The position numbers were made by a program, and so were the translations under genes. Shown in pieces: positions 45,163 through 52,856 of a stretch of 64,000 bases of DNA. Origin of the DNA: Caldicellulosiruptor owensensis OL (GTDB lineage: Bacteria; Bacillota; Thermoanaerobacteria; Caldicellulosiruptorales; Caldicellulosiruptoraceae); assembly GCF_000166335.1 (NCBI RefSeq), contig NC_014657.1, forward strand, positions 2,028,501-2,092,500. The letters are read 5' to 3'. Under the pieces are notes generated by a model. That model saw nothing but the letters and a program-made list of their open reading frames with translations, did not search any database and was not told the DNA's origin. Numbering within the stretch: the first letter of the stretch is position 1; every line of letters starts with the position of its first letter.

Positions 45163-45849
45163 CTAATTTTTGCCCCCTTCATCCAAATCAGGAATGACAG
45201 CCAAAACAGGCAGCTGCAAGTACTTTTCAAGATCATCAGGTGTTTTAATGGTATTGTCCAAGTACTCAATGAAAAATGCAATTCCTACTCCTACCATTAG
45301 TCCTAATATAAATGCAACTGCTGTGTTCAAAAGTTTTTTTGGCTTTTCTGGCTTGTCCGGAACAACTGCTTTGTCAACTATTTGTACATTTTCTATCTTC
45401 ATTATTCTTTGAACTGCTTCTATAAACACTTCTGCAAGCTTATTAGCAACAGTTGCAGCAAACTTTGGATCCTTGCTTTCAATGTTTATCATTAAGATGC
45501 GGGTGTCATTTTTTAGCTGTACAGATACCATATTACTTAATTCTTCTGTTGTCATTTTTAAATTAAGTTCTTTAATTACTCTTTCCAAAACTGTGCGGCT
45601 GACAGCAATTTCTCTGTAGTCTTTAACAAGCTGCTGCCCCAGCAAAACATCGCTGTACAGCGCTTGAATGTTATCATTTGAACCATTGCTGTTAGTTGAA
45701 CGCCCCGCAAAAAGTGTAACAGTTGCTTTGTAAATGGGTGGGAGAATATAAAAGCTTAAAATTGCAGCAATAAAAGTTGATATTAGGGTAGTTGCAACAA
45801 TAAGAGGTAACCTTTTTCTGATTATAAGTATGTATTCTTTTATTTCCAA
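45163..45849 (-). CDS. Chain-length determinant / kinase activator, Wzz/CpsC type
   Basis: 228 residues with a first membrane segment (LPLIVATTLISTFIAAILSFYI, residues 14-35) and a second near 178-200 (LLNTAVAFILGLMVGVGIAFFIEYLDNTI), framing an extracytoplasmic domain. YIDNT-like end motif reads EYLDNTIKTPDDLEKYL. It sets polymer length and activates the tyrosine kinase encoded next. First gene of the long operon; the ATG has AGGAGAGG seven to ten bases ahead. Confidence 0.95.
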   Translation of the reverse strand: MEIKEYILIIRKRLPLIVATTLISTFIAAILSFYILPPIYKATVTLFAGRSTNSNGSNDNIQALYSDVLLGQQLVKDYREIAVSRTVLERVIKELNLKMTTEELSNMVSVQLKNDTRILMINIESKDPKFAATVANKLAEVFIEAVQRIMKIENVQIVDKAVVPDKPEKPKKLLNTAVAFILGLMVGVGIAFFIEYLDNTIKTPDDLEKYLQLPVLAVIPDLDEGGKN

Positions 45850-45879
45850 TCTTAATCCTCTCCTGTTTAAAAGTTTTTT

Positions 45880-45949
45880 GTAAAAAAAATACCACCACTT
45901 TGTGGAATATAACTGTTTATATTATACCCCACAGGGTGGTATTTTTCAA
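45880..45949 (-). promoter_or_regulatory. Promoter of the exopolysaccharide operon inside an inverted repeat
   Basis: Minus strand: TTGAAA (45949-45944), 17-base spacer, TATAAT (45926-45921), near-consensus. The spacer (AATACCACC-CTGTGG) is complementary to a downstream arm CCACAAAG-TGGTGGTATT at 45905-45885, which is followed by eight T. Transcripts from this promoter start between the arms, while RNA from upstream contains both and would form a terminator-like hairpin. The repeat may also be an operator. Confidence 0.7.
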
Positions 45950-46049
45950 TCTTATCCAGCATTTTAGCCGTAACTTTCCATTGTTCAGCATTAAATTTTC
46001 ATATTTTAGTAATATAATTGTAATATTTTTAACACACAATTACAAATTT

Positions 46050-47273
46050 CTACCCATTCTCCGCCTCAAAAACCTCACCTTCCCAGTTTCTAAAAACTAC
46101 CTTGCCTTTGCCAAAGTAAAGAAGATAATTTGGCATGATTGGAGTTTTTCCCTTGCCCTTTGGTGCATTTATGATGTATGTTGGTACTGCCATTCCTGAT
46201 GTTCTTCCTCTAAGGCTCTCAATAATCTCCATACCCTCTTCAATTGTCACCCAAAAGTGCGATGTTCCTTTTACTCTTTTGGGATGAAAGATATAGTATG
46301 GCTTTACTCGGATTTTCAAAAGCTGTTGATTGAGCTTTCGAACAATGTACTTGTCGTTGTTGACCCCATTTAACAAAACCATCTGGTTGCCAAGTGGAAT
46401 GCCACTGTCTGCCAGCATTTCACATGCCCTTTTTGATTCTTTTGTTATCTCACGCGGATGGTTAAAATGGGTGTTTATATAAATAGGGTGATATTTCTTT
46501 AGCATATCGACAAGCTCTTTTGTTATCTTTTGTGGCAACGTTACAGGTGCCCTTGTTCCAATTCTGATTATCTCAACATGAGGAATCTGCCTGAGTGACC
46601 TTAAAATCCACTCCAAAATCTCATCAGAGAGCATCAAAGCATCGCCACCTGTAATTAGAACATCTCGAATGTGAGGGTTTTTTGCCACATACTCTATTGC
46701 ATCTGTAATATCATCTAAGGATGCATGTGTGTCAGTCTCGCCAATGAGCCTTCTTCGCTGGCAAAATCTGCAAAACATCCCACATATATTTGTAACCTTT
46801 ATAATAAGCCTGTCTGGGTATCGCTGCGTGACTATCTTGGTAGGGGAGGTGTGCTCTTCATCCATTGGGTCAAGCTCTCCTTTTTCTATCAACTCAAATG
46901 AGCTTGGGACTGATTGCTTTTTTATTGGGCAGTTTGGGTCATCTGGGTCAATTAGCGATAAATAGTAAGGTGAGATTGCAAAACGGTAAACCTTGGCTAC
47001 CTCTTCAATTTGCTGCGCTTCTTTTTCATCAAGATTTAAAAGTTCTTTTAGTATTTTGGCTGAGGTAATCCTATTTTTCAGCTGCCACTTATAATTTGCC
47101 CAATCTTTTTCGCATGCTCTAAAGTAGGAAAGAATCTTTCTCTTTTGATATTCAATCCTTTCCTCATCCTCGATGCCAGTTTTGATTGTGTCTCTGACTT
47201 CTAAGTAGTCTTTAATAGCTTCTTTTAACTTTTCAAAACTTTCATTGTTGTTGATAACATTTAACTTTTCCAT
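46050..47273 (-). CDS. Radical-SAM 2,3-aminomutase (KamA family), likely glutamate type
   Basis: 407 residues from ATG 47273, with AAAGGAGG eight bases ahead; an 11-codon extension to 47306 would include that site. CGMFCRFCQR near residue 160 is the CxxxCxxC cluster site, ITGGDALMLSD follows and TSGMAVPTYIINAPKGKGKTPIMPNY holds the PLP lysine region. The enzyme moves an amino group from C2 to C3. In the lysine enzyme two Asp residues hold the substrate's terminal amine, in GVND and CDLS-type contexts; here these read LNGVNNDK and FHPKRVKG, non-acidic, which favours glutamate. Beta-glutamate is an osmolyte. Controlled by the c-di-AMP riboswitch upstream. Confidence 0.88.
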   Translation of the reverse strand: MEKLNVINNNESFEKLKEAIKDYLEVRDTIKTGIEDEERIEYQKRKILSYFRACEKDWANYKWQLKNRITSAKILKELLNLDEKEAQQIEEVAKVYRFAISPYYLSLIDPDDPNCPIKKQSVPSSFELIEKGELDPMDEEHTSPTKIVTQRYPDRLIIKVTNICGMFCRFCQRRRLIGETDTHASLDDITDAIEYVAKNPHIRDVLITGGDALMLSDEILEWILRSLRQIPHVEIIRIGTRAPVTLPQKITKELVDMLKKYHPIYINTHFNHPREITKESKRACEMLADSGIPLGNQMVLLNGVNNDKYIVRKLNQQLLKIRVKPYYIFHPKRVKGTSHFWVTIEEGMEIIESLRGRTSGMAVPTYIINAPKGKGKTPIMPNYLLYFGKGKVVFRNWEGEVFEAENG

Positions 47274-47302
47274 ATCTATAAAACCTCCTTTCAAAATATT
47301 GG

Positions 47303-47351
47303 ACAAAAATAAAAGCAGCCAAACCCCATAACCTCGGAATTTGGCTGCTTT
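47303..47351 (-). terminator. Terminator and anti-terminator of the c-di-AMP riboswitch
   Basis: On the minus strand AAAGCAGCCAAA (47351-47340) pairs with TTTGGCTGCTTT (47323-47312), followed by TATTTTT. The loop contains TTCCGAGGTTA (47339-47329), an exact complement of TAACCTCGGAA in the aptamer's 3' part (47436-47426). Aptamer folding frees the loop so that the terminator forms; without ligand the 11-bp pairing acts as anti-terminator. Ligand should switch expression off. Confidence 0.85.
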
Positions 47352-47407
47352 GAAATCAAAGGCAAAGGAATGTCTCCCTTTTCAAAAAAAGGCATAAAAA
47401 ACTCCTT

Positions 47408-47558
47408 TTGCCTCCCTTTCAAAGCTTCCGAGGTTAGCTGACGGGTTCGGGCCGAAAGGGTTAGCCCTACAGAAGCTTTTGCTTCTGATTCACCCCAAAA
47501 AGGTTGGGTCCCCCGTATCCCAGGTTTTTAACCTGGGAATTCAGCTTTTCAAAAGGAG
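47408..47558 (-). ncRNA. c-di-AMP riboswitch (ydaO/yuaA class)
   Basis: The minus strand reads the full set of conserved blocks in order: GGGGGACCCA, TTGGGGTGAATC, GTAGGGCTAACC, CCCGAACCCGTCAGCTAACCTCGGAAGC. The P1 helix is formed by CTCCTTTTGAAAAGCT near 47558-47543 and AGCTTTGAAAGGGAG near 47424-47410. The variable hairpins CCAGG-TTAAAAA-CCTGG and AGAAGC-AAAA-GCTTCT are where this class varies. It lies 135 bases upstream of the aminomutase start. Confidence 0.95.
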
Positions 47559-47603
47559 TGCAATAGTATTTAATTTTTTTTAGTTCATATCAACTCATTT
47601 AAA

Positions 47604-47700
47604 GTGAACTACCATCCACCTAAAGAGGTGAAGGCTTCATGAGAAGTTTGGTAGCTTTCATGCTACCCTTATTCTTACAGGGTGGTTCACACACCCACTA
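47604..47700 (-). ncRNA. Predicted omega RNA scaffold of TnpB copy 3
   Basis: Same pairings as at 28706-28802: GTGAACCACC with GGTAGTTCAC, GTAAGAA with TTCTCAT and GGTAGCAT with AGCTACC. Base changes mostly keep pairing. The predicted guide beyond the end is TTTAAATGAGTTGATATGAA (47603-47584). Confidence 0.5.
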
Positions 47701-48606
47701 CTGGTTACCTGCTTTACTGCAGACTCACCAGCTACTTTCGCAAGTATGTTTATCGCTCCGTTTATATCCGCATTCAATACATTCCCACACTCTTTGCATA
47801 TATACAACCCTCTGTATCTTCTGTTACTTTTCTTTACTATCCCACACCTGCTACATGTTTGTGATGTGAAACTTTCATCTACTTCAATGTACTCTATGCT
47901 ATACTCTTCACACTTTGCCCCAAGCTTCCTCTTGAACTTCTCATATGGAATACTTACAAAATTTTGATTGTTTAACTTACCAAGTTCAATTCCTTGTTTT
48001 ATATTCTTCATTTCTCCAACTACTACTGTACCAATTTGATTATTTAGACAATGCTTAACTATTAGGTTTACAGCTTGATTCAAAAAATTGTCAATTATGG
48101 GATGTCTTCTAAAAAAAATTTAAGCAACTTTTTGCCATATTTAAATCCCTGCTTGCTGTAGATTGACTGTAATCTTGCTCTTTCTTTGTTGTAACATCGG
48201 TTGACTGACTTTATATACCTGCCTTCTATCAAAAAGGCAGTCCCGATTGTGTCAACCACTGCTGCAAAATTGTCAAGACCAAGGTCTATTGATAAGTACC
48301 TGTCTTTGTTTAAATTGCAAGGTTGGGTGGTCTCTTCGTACACATACTCAATCTCAAACCATTTACCATGAAACTGGGGTACTATTATAATTTCTTTTAT
48401 TTTCTTGTCTCTAATATTTTGTAGCAGGTCAAAATACAAATACCTTGCCCCAAACTCCTTGTAAAATCCATTACCAAGACTAAGTCTTAGTTTGTTTTCT
48501 TTTACCTTGAACTGGTCTTTTGGAAAACTAAGAAGAAACATTCCATCTTTGGGCAGGTACTTTGGCATAGAAATCTTTTTGTCAATCTTCCCTTTTTTCT
48601 TAGCTA
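47658..48606 (-). pseudogene. tnpB: tnpB, truncated and frameshifted (copy 3)
   Basis: From the junction at 48606 the frame reads KKKGKIDKKISMPKYLPKDG, then the RuvC-I LSIDLGLDNFAAVVD, and breaks at 48095 (KKLLKFFLEDIP, stop). The second frame (48083-47658) has IGTVVVGEMKNIKQ with the RuvC-II Glu, the zinc ribbon CSRCGIVKK...CKECG and NADINGAINIL. The N-terminal domain is missing and the frame is broken, so it cannot make an active nuclease. Confidence 0.85.
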
Positions 48607-48961
48607 CTATAAGTATAAATATTGCATCTGGTGTTCTGATCTTATATCTTGCTCGTATTTCTGCACTTTTTTCTAATATCATATAATCGATTTCTCTTAA
48701 GGTTAAGTTTGGGAAAATACTAACTAATGCTTTATATTTTTTAGCAAGCGTAAAATCACCCATTTCAAAAGGTTTTACCAACAATTATGCAATCACTAAT
48801 GAAGAGGTTATTGCATGGATATCTCCATGTTCAATTTTTTCAAATATATATTTTGCTAACTCAGCATAGTTAGGATTCTTCTCTACTAAAATAGATAAAC
48901 AAATTAGTGTCAATGGCAATGCAATTATACATTTATCTAAAACTTGCTGAAGTTTTCCCAT
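48606..48961 (-). pseudogene. VapC-type PIN toxin, dead, fused to tnpB
   Basis: From ATG 48961 (behind GGAGAG) the coherent protein would be MGKLQQVLDKC..., IAIDTNLFIYFLVEKNP, YAELAKYIFEKIEHGDIHAI and ALVSIFPNLTLREIDYMILE, ending RARYKIRTPDAIFI, with the PIN Asp in DTN and the PDA motif. The DTN stretch is out of frame because of nearby indels, a TAA at 48787-48785 replaces the Glu of ITSSLVIAEL, and the C-terminus is cut by tnpB at 48606. A 229-residue open frame from 48784 therefore fuses toxin and transposon protein by chance. Confidence 0.8.
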
Positions 48962-49217
48962 GAGTTTCTCTCCTGATTTATATACTCTTCAGCATTAATA
49001 TCTCCCCAAATTTTTGAACCAATCTCAATTAACGCCTCAGTAAATGACTCTGGTTTTTTGAAAATGATGGCTTCTTTTTTTTTCCTCATCATATGTTAAT
49101 ATAACATTATTACCTAATAACTTTTTTATTTCTTCAAATATCTCTCTTTGCATTCTAAGTAAAACATACTGGGATTCTGAATCATAGTTAATATCTATTT
49201 TTTTTTATAATTTTCAC
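48937..49217 (-). pseudogene. Antitoxin of the VapBC pair, with two A-run frameshifts
   Basis: Joining frames gives IDINYDSESQYVLLRMQREI, FEEIKKLLGNNVILTYDEEK, then EAIIFKKPESFTEALIEIGS and KIWGDINAEEYINQERNSWE, ending at TAG 48939-48937, overlapping the toxin start by about 25 bases as toxin-antitoxin pairs do. Frame shifts fall in nine-A tracts (plus-strand T9 at 49075-49083 and 49198-49206), each one base from the length that keeps the frame. Start codon unresolved (GTG 49217 is possible). Confidence 0.6.
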
Positions 49218-49223
49218 CTCATG

Positions 49224-49239
49224 GCAGAAAGCTTTCTGC
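49224..49239. promoter_or_regulatory. Palindrome upstream of the VapBC remnant, candidate auto-operator
   Basis: GCAGAAAGCTTTCTGC is a perfect 16-base palindrome directly ahead of the antitoxin frame, the usual place for the antitoxin-toxin complex to bind. A TATAAT-like TTATATTATAC lies a few tens of bases upstream near 49270-49281. Confidence 0.5.
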
Positions 49240-49310
49240 TATTAACATTTTTTCTTAATCTTTGTTTGCTTATATTATACCACATTTTTAACTTAAAAAA
49301 CAATAAGATA

Positions 49311-50976
49311 AAACAATAGATAGTGTCAAGAGTTTGTAGGGAAATTTTTTATTAAAATACGACTGCATTTAAGAAATCTCCAGTACTTAGGCCTTTCAGT
49401 ACTCTAAACGTCAAATCAACTTTTCCTCTTGCTAAAATTGGCACATTATTCCTCGTCTCCTCAATCTGTTTCCTTATCTTCTTAACATTTTTTCTCACAA
49501 TTTCTTTCAATATTTTTTCTTCTTTCTCTTCCTTGCCACAAATCTCTTTTAAATATGCTTCTTTCAAGTTTACACCATTATACTTCAAGCTCAATAACTT
49601 TACCATCACTTCTGCTCCTTGTTCGCTCCATCCTCTTGGTCTTGAACTCATCCTATCTGCTAATACGTGGCTTACATGCCCTTCTGCACTACATCCTTTT
49701 ATAATCCTATTATCTAACTCTAATACTATATTATCCCAATGATTGGCTATATATCTCCTACTTTCATTTATCCTCTTCAACGCTCTTTTGTCCTCTCCAG
49801 CCTTTTCCATCGCTTTAGCTACCAATCCCTCAAACTTCTCTCTATCCTTATCCCTCAATGCTTCTACTATCCCAGCAAAAATATTCTTATCTCCACCGCT
49901 TATTTTGATTACCTCTCTCATTAGATGAAACCTGTCTAATACAAATTCTGCACCCACTATCCATTCAAGCCCTTCCTTTATCCATGCCGCTCCATCCCCT
50001 AACAAATATATCTTCTCTATCTTCTCCGTTTCATAGTGCTCCTCTATATATTCACTTACTTTTGACCAAAAATCTTCTGGTCTCTCTTTAATACTGCTAA
50101 AATAATGCACCCCTTTTAATTCCTTTCTTTTGACAATCCCTTTCTCTTCTTTATATCCCTCATTTATGTACGCAAGCTTCGCTATCTTCCCTTCTCCGTT
50201 TTGTAACGAAATATGATCTTCATCTGCCTCTATATAAAGTTCTTTTACCACTTTTTTACTGCCTGCAACTCCTTTTTTATTATGCTCGATTCTATCTAAC
50301 TGAGCTGCCTCTATCCTCCTCAAAATATTCATTACACTTTGTCTTGTCATTTTCTCTTCTCCTAATACTTCTTTGGCTGCTTTTTCATATGATATTTCCA
50401 CTACTTTCTCAACTATTGCTGCTTTGACTGCTTTGTCTATTCTTTGGTATTTCTCTATCCCCAAAATTTCATCTGCTAAATACACATACCCTCCCTCTTC
50501 TTTATTCTTGTAGTACGTCCTTATATATTCCACATCTCCAAATATTGTCTTTATGCTCCTCTTATCTTTCCTTACAACCTCATACCTTGCCTTCCTCTTC
50601 TTTTCATTCCTTACAATCTCATCTACAAGCCCGCATGCCTCTTTTATCATCTCCTTCCCTATCTCATCCATCTTCTCCTTCAATTCCATTGAATACATCG
50701 CTATATCTTTCTCACCTCTTAATATCTCCACTATCCCTTCTCCAAATCTATTTAAAAGTTCCTCTATTTTTGTTATAATATTATCAAACATTTTGCTCCC
50801 TCCTTTGGTTTGTTTTTCCTTTCAGTTTTCTTCTTCTTTTTTTGCTCATTATTTTATATCATTCTCTCATTTTTCCCAAGAGGAGGGAGCATTTTTTCCA
50901 TCTCAAGTCCTATAAATATTTTACACTAAGAAACAATATGGTAGTTTCAATGGTTTGTAGAAGATTTTTTATTATT
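49311..50976 (-). mobile_element. ISLre2-family element with similar sequences flanking it in direct orientation
   Basis: The single transposase gene is flanked by AAACAATA...TAG...CAA...GTTTGTAG...TTTTTTATTA at 49311-49355 and at 50931-50975, about 70 percent identical and in the same orientation. Boundaries are uncertain; normal inverted repeats are not seen between these two flanks, so one may belong to a deleted second copy. Confidence 0.55.
49352..50791 (-). CDS. ISLre2-family transposase (UPF0236)
   Basis: 479 residues, full length. MFDNIITKIEELLNRFGEGI starts the family; IKTIFGDVEYIRTYYKNKEEGGYVYLAD, YIEADEDHISLQNGEGKIAKLAYINEGY (first catalytic Asp region), GDGAAWIKEGLEWIVGAEFVLDRFHLMREVIKISG with the DGA and DRFHL motifs and SSRPRGWSEQGAEVMVKLLSL are characteristic. 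GGAGGGAG precedes ATG 50791. No stop or frameshift, so possibly active. It lies beside a dead toxin pair and an orphan MntA gene. Confidence 0.93.
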   Translation of the reverse strand: MFDNIITKIEELLNRFGEGIVEILRGEKDIAMYSMELKEKMDEIGKEMIKEACGLVDEIVRNEKKRKARYEVVRKDKRSIKTIFGDVEYIRTYYKNKEEGGYVYLADEILGIEKYQRIDKAVKAAIVEKVVEISYEKAAKEVLGEEKMTRQSVMNILRRIEAAQLDRIEHNKKGVAGSKKVVKELYIEADEDHISLQNGEGKIAKLAYINEGYKEEKGIVKRKELKGVHYFSSIKERPEDFWSKVSEYIEEHYETEKIEKIYLLGDGAAWIKEGLEWIVGAEFVLDRFHLMREVIKISGGDKNIFAGIVEALRDKDREKFEGLVAKAMEKAGEDKRALKRINESRRYIANHWDNIVLELDNRIIKGCSAEGHVSHVLADRMSSRPRGWSEQGAEVMVKLLSLKYNGVNLKEAYLKEICGKEEKEEKILKEIVRKNVKKIRKQIEETRNNVPILARGKVDLTFRVLKGLSTGDFLNAVVF

Positions 50977-51061
50977 TAAAATCAGCCTACCAATATCTTG
51001 CAATTCACAATTTTTTTATGATATCATTAAATAAGATTCTTAATGTGGAGTTGAAGAGTTC

Positions 51062-51481
51062 ATGCTAAACGTAGATAATAAACTTTTTGATCTTATTAGT
51101 TTTTTCAAAGCGCGAGATGATATAGTAGCCGTCTGGATAGTGGGTTCATATGGTACAAAATATCAAACAGAAAATAGCGATATCGACCTTGCGATTTTAT
51201 TTTCTAAAGAAATTAGCTTTTTTGATGAACTCGATTTAGAAGTACAGATATCCGATATTCTTCAAACAGATAAGGTGGACATTATAAATCTCAATAAAGC
51301 TCCGTTGACTTTACAGTTTAAAGCCATCAGCGAAGGAAGAGAGATAATTAAAAAAGACCCTATTAAAGTAGCAGACTTTGAAGAAGTAGTCCTGGATTTG
51401 TATCAAGATCATGAGTACTTTTACATGAAATTCTATAAAGAATTAAATGAGAGAAATCATCATGAGTCTCAATATAGATAA
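51062..51481 (+). CDS. MntA-type minimal nucleotidyltransferase without its HEPN partner
   Basis: 139 residues. VWIVGSYGTKYQTENSDIDLAILF near residue 27 carries the GS-X10-DxD signature of polymerase-beta-like minimal nucleotidyltransferases, and VDIINLNKAPLTLQFKAISEGREI follows as in MntA. MntA proteins AMPylate and neutralise HepT RNase toxins encoded next to them. No HEPN gene is adjacent: upstream is the ISLre2 element, downstream a transporter. TGGAG lies 12 bases before the ATG, weak. A HepT gene may have been lost on insertion of ISLre2 or reside elsewhere. Confidence 0.85.
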   Translation: MLNVDNKLFDLISFFKARDDIVAVWIVGSYGTKYQTENSDIDLAILFSKEISFFDELDLEVQISDILQTDKVDIINLNKAPLTLQFKAISEGREIIKKDPIKVADFEEVVLDLYQDHEYFYMKFYKELNERNHHESQYR

Positions 51482-51496
51482 GGAGGATTCCCTATC

Positions 51497-52576
51497 ATGG
51501 TTGACATATTGATGATAATAATCCTGTTGCTTGTCTTCATATTACCGTTTATTTTTCGCAAGATTGAGCACAATTTGGAGCTATTTTTGCTTTTAATGGG
51601 TTTGTTGGCAACTGTGGTTTCTAAAACTTTATCATTTCATCTTCTGGGACACGTATTTAGCAATTATCTTCTTTATCTGGTTACAGCAGTTGTTCTTGTA
51701 ATGGGGTTTGTGTTTAACCTTACAGTCAGCAAACTTAAAACTGCAATAAACTCCATTTTGAGCAAGATAAAAATAGAACTCTTTGTGACCTTTGTGGTTT
51801 TATTCCTTGGGCTTATCTCAAGCATCATCACTGCAATTGTTGCAACATTGATACTTGTGGAGATCATTCACCTTCTGCCACTGAAACACAAAACAAAGGT
51901 TAAGGTAGCAATAATAGGCTGCTTTTCTATAGGTTTTGGTGCAGCATTAACTCCCGTTGGAGAACCACTTTCAACAATTGTGGTAAGTTCGTTGAATGCC
52001 GAATTTTTGTATATACTTAAAAGTCTTGGAATTTATATAGTACCCACAATAATCATCCTATCACTTTTAAGCTACTTTATCCTGTTGTATGAAATAAAAA
52101 GAGGGTGTATTCTGCCAACTTATGAAGAGCTTCTCACAGAAGAAGAGGCTATTGTGAAAGCTGAAGAAAGAGCTATTTTAGCCCTTGAGGCAAGGAAAGA
52201 TGTAATTCTACGTGCTGGCAAAATTTTTATGTTCATAGTCGCATTGGAACTGCTGGGCAATGGTTTTAAGCCTTTCATTGATAAATATATTGTAAAACTG
52301 GGGGATAAACTTCTGTTTTGGATAAACATCATTTCAGCAGCTCTCGACAATGCAACAGTTGCAGCTGCTGAAATAACACCAAGCCTTTCAACCGGTCAAG
52401 TAAAAGCAATACTTTTGAGCCTTCTTGCAAGTGGTGGTATTTTGATTCAAGGCAACATCCCAAACATAATTGCAGCAAATAAATTGGAAATAAAAAGCAA
52501 GGAATGGGTGCAGCTGGGGCTACCATTGGGACTAATATTGCTTCTTGTATTTTACTTGATCCTTTTTGTAATTTAA
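51497..52576 (+). CDS. DUF1646-family membrane transporter
   Basis: 359 residues with 10 or so membrane segments, starting MVDILMIIILLLVFILPFIF. The repeated inverted-half layout and the loops GFGAALTPVGEPLSTIVVSSL and ISAALDNATVAAAEITPSLS, then GGILIQGNIPNIIAANKLEI, place it in the ion-transporter superfamily near arsenite and Na+/H+ carriers (the NATVAAAE and GNIPN elements mirror each other). Substrate unknown, probably a cation. AAGGAGG sits nine bases before the ATG at 51497. It follows mntA by 15 bases. Confidence 0.85.
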   Translation: MVDILMIIILLLVFILPFIFRKIEHNLELFLLLMGLLATVVSKTLSFHLLGHVFSNYLLYLVTAVVLVMGFVFNLTVSKLKTAINSILSKIKIELFVTFVVLFLGLISSIITAIVATLILVEIIHLLPLKHKTKVKVAIIGCFSIGFGAALTPVGEPLSTIVVSSLNAEFLYILKSLGIYIVPTIIILSLLSYFILLYEIKRGCILPTYEELLTEEEAIVKAEERAILALEARKDVILRAGKIFMFIVALELLGNGFKPFIDKYIVKLGDKLLFWINIISAALDNATVAAAEITPSLSTGQVKAILLSLLASGGILIQGNIPNIIAANKLEIKSKEWVQLGLPLGLILLLVFYLILFVI

Positions 52577-52601
52577 GTGTAGAAAGAATAGTTTAAAAAA
52601 T

Positions 52602-52629
52602 ATAGAGGCTGGCAATATCCAGCCTCTAT
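52602..52629. terminator. Bidirectional terminator between DUF1646 and copZ
   Basis: ATAGAGGCTGG (52602-52612) and CCAGCCTCTAT (52619-52629) form an 11-bp stem. On the minus strand ATTTTTT follows, and the last copZ codon lies in the stem. Confidence 0.8.
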
Positions 52630-52835
52630 TCTATCCTCGCAACCTCATACCCTGCATCATCAATTGCTCGAACAAACTCTTCATCTTTTACATCTTTACT
52701 TAGCTCAACAGTTGCAACTTTGCCCTGCAGATCAACCTTCACAGAGCTTACACCTTCTATGGCTTTTATGCTGTTTTCCACTCTTCTTACGCAGTGGTCG
52801 CAAGTCATGCCTTTAATATAAATTTTCTTTGTCAT
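52626..52835 (-). CDS. copZ: Copper chaperone with a single HMA domain, CopZ type
   Basis: 69 residues, KIYIKGMTCDHCVRRVENSIKAIEGVSSVKVDLQGKVATVELS, with the CxxC copper site at residues 10-13 in the GMTCDHC loop. It carries Cu(I) to the membrane ATPase encoded 21 bases upstream in transcription. Ferredoxin-like fold of about 68 residues, no signal. Confidence 0.94.
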   Translation of the reverse strand: MTKKIYIKGMTCDHCVRRVENSIKAIEGVSSVKVDLQGKVATVELSKDVKDEEFVRAIDDAGYEVARIE

Positions 52836-52856
52836 CCTAAAACATATCCTTCCTTA

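Larger units (their letters stand above)
47604..48606 (-). mobile_element. TnpB element, copy 3 (5'-truncated)
   Basis: The right end GTGAACTACC at 47604 and the folded region 47604-47700 match copy 2. The coding part lacks the first hundred or so residues and joins a VapC toxin fragment at about 48606. No left-end hairpin is seen. The insert sits 45 bases upstream of the c-di-AMP riboswitch. Confidence 0.8.
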
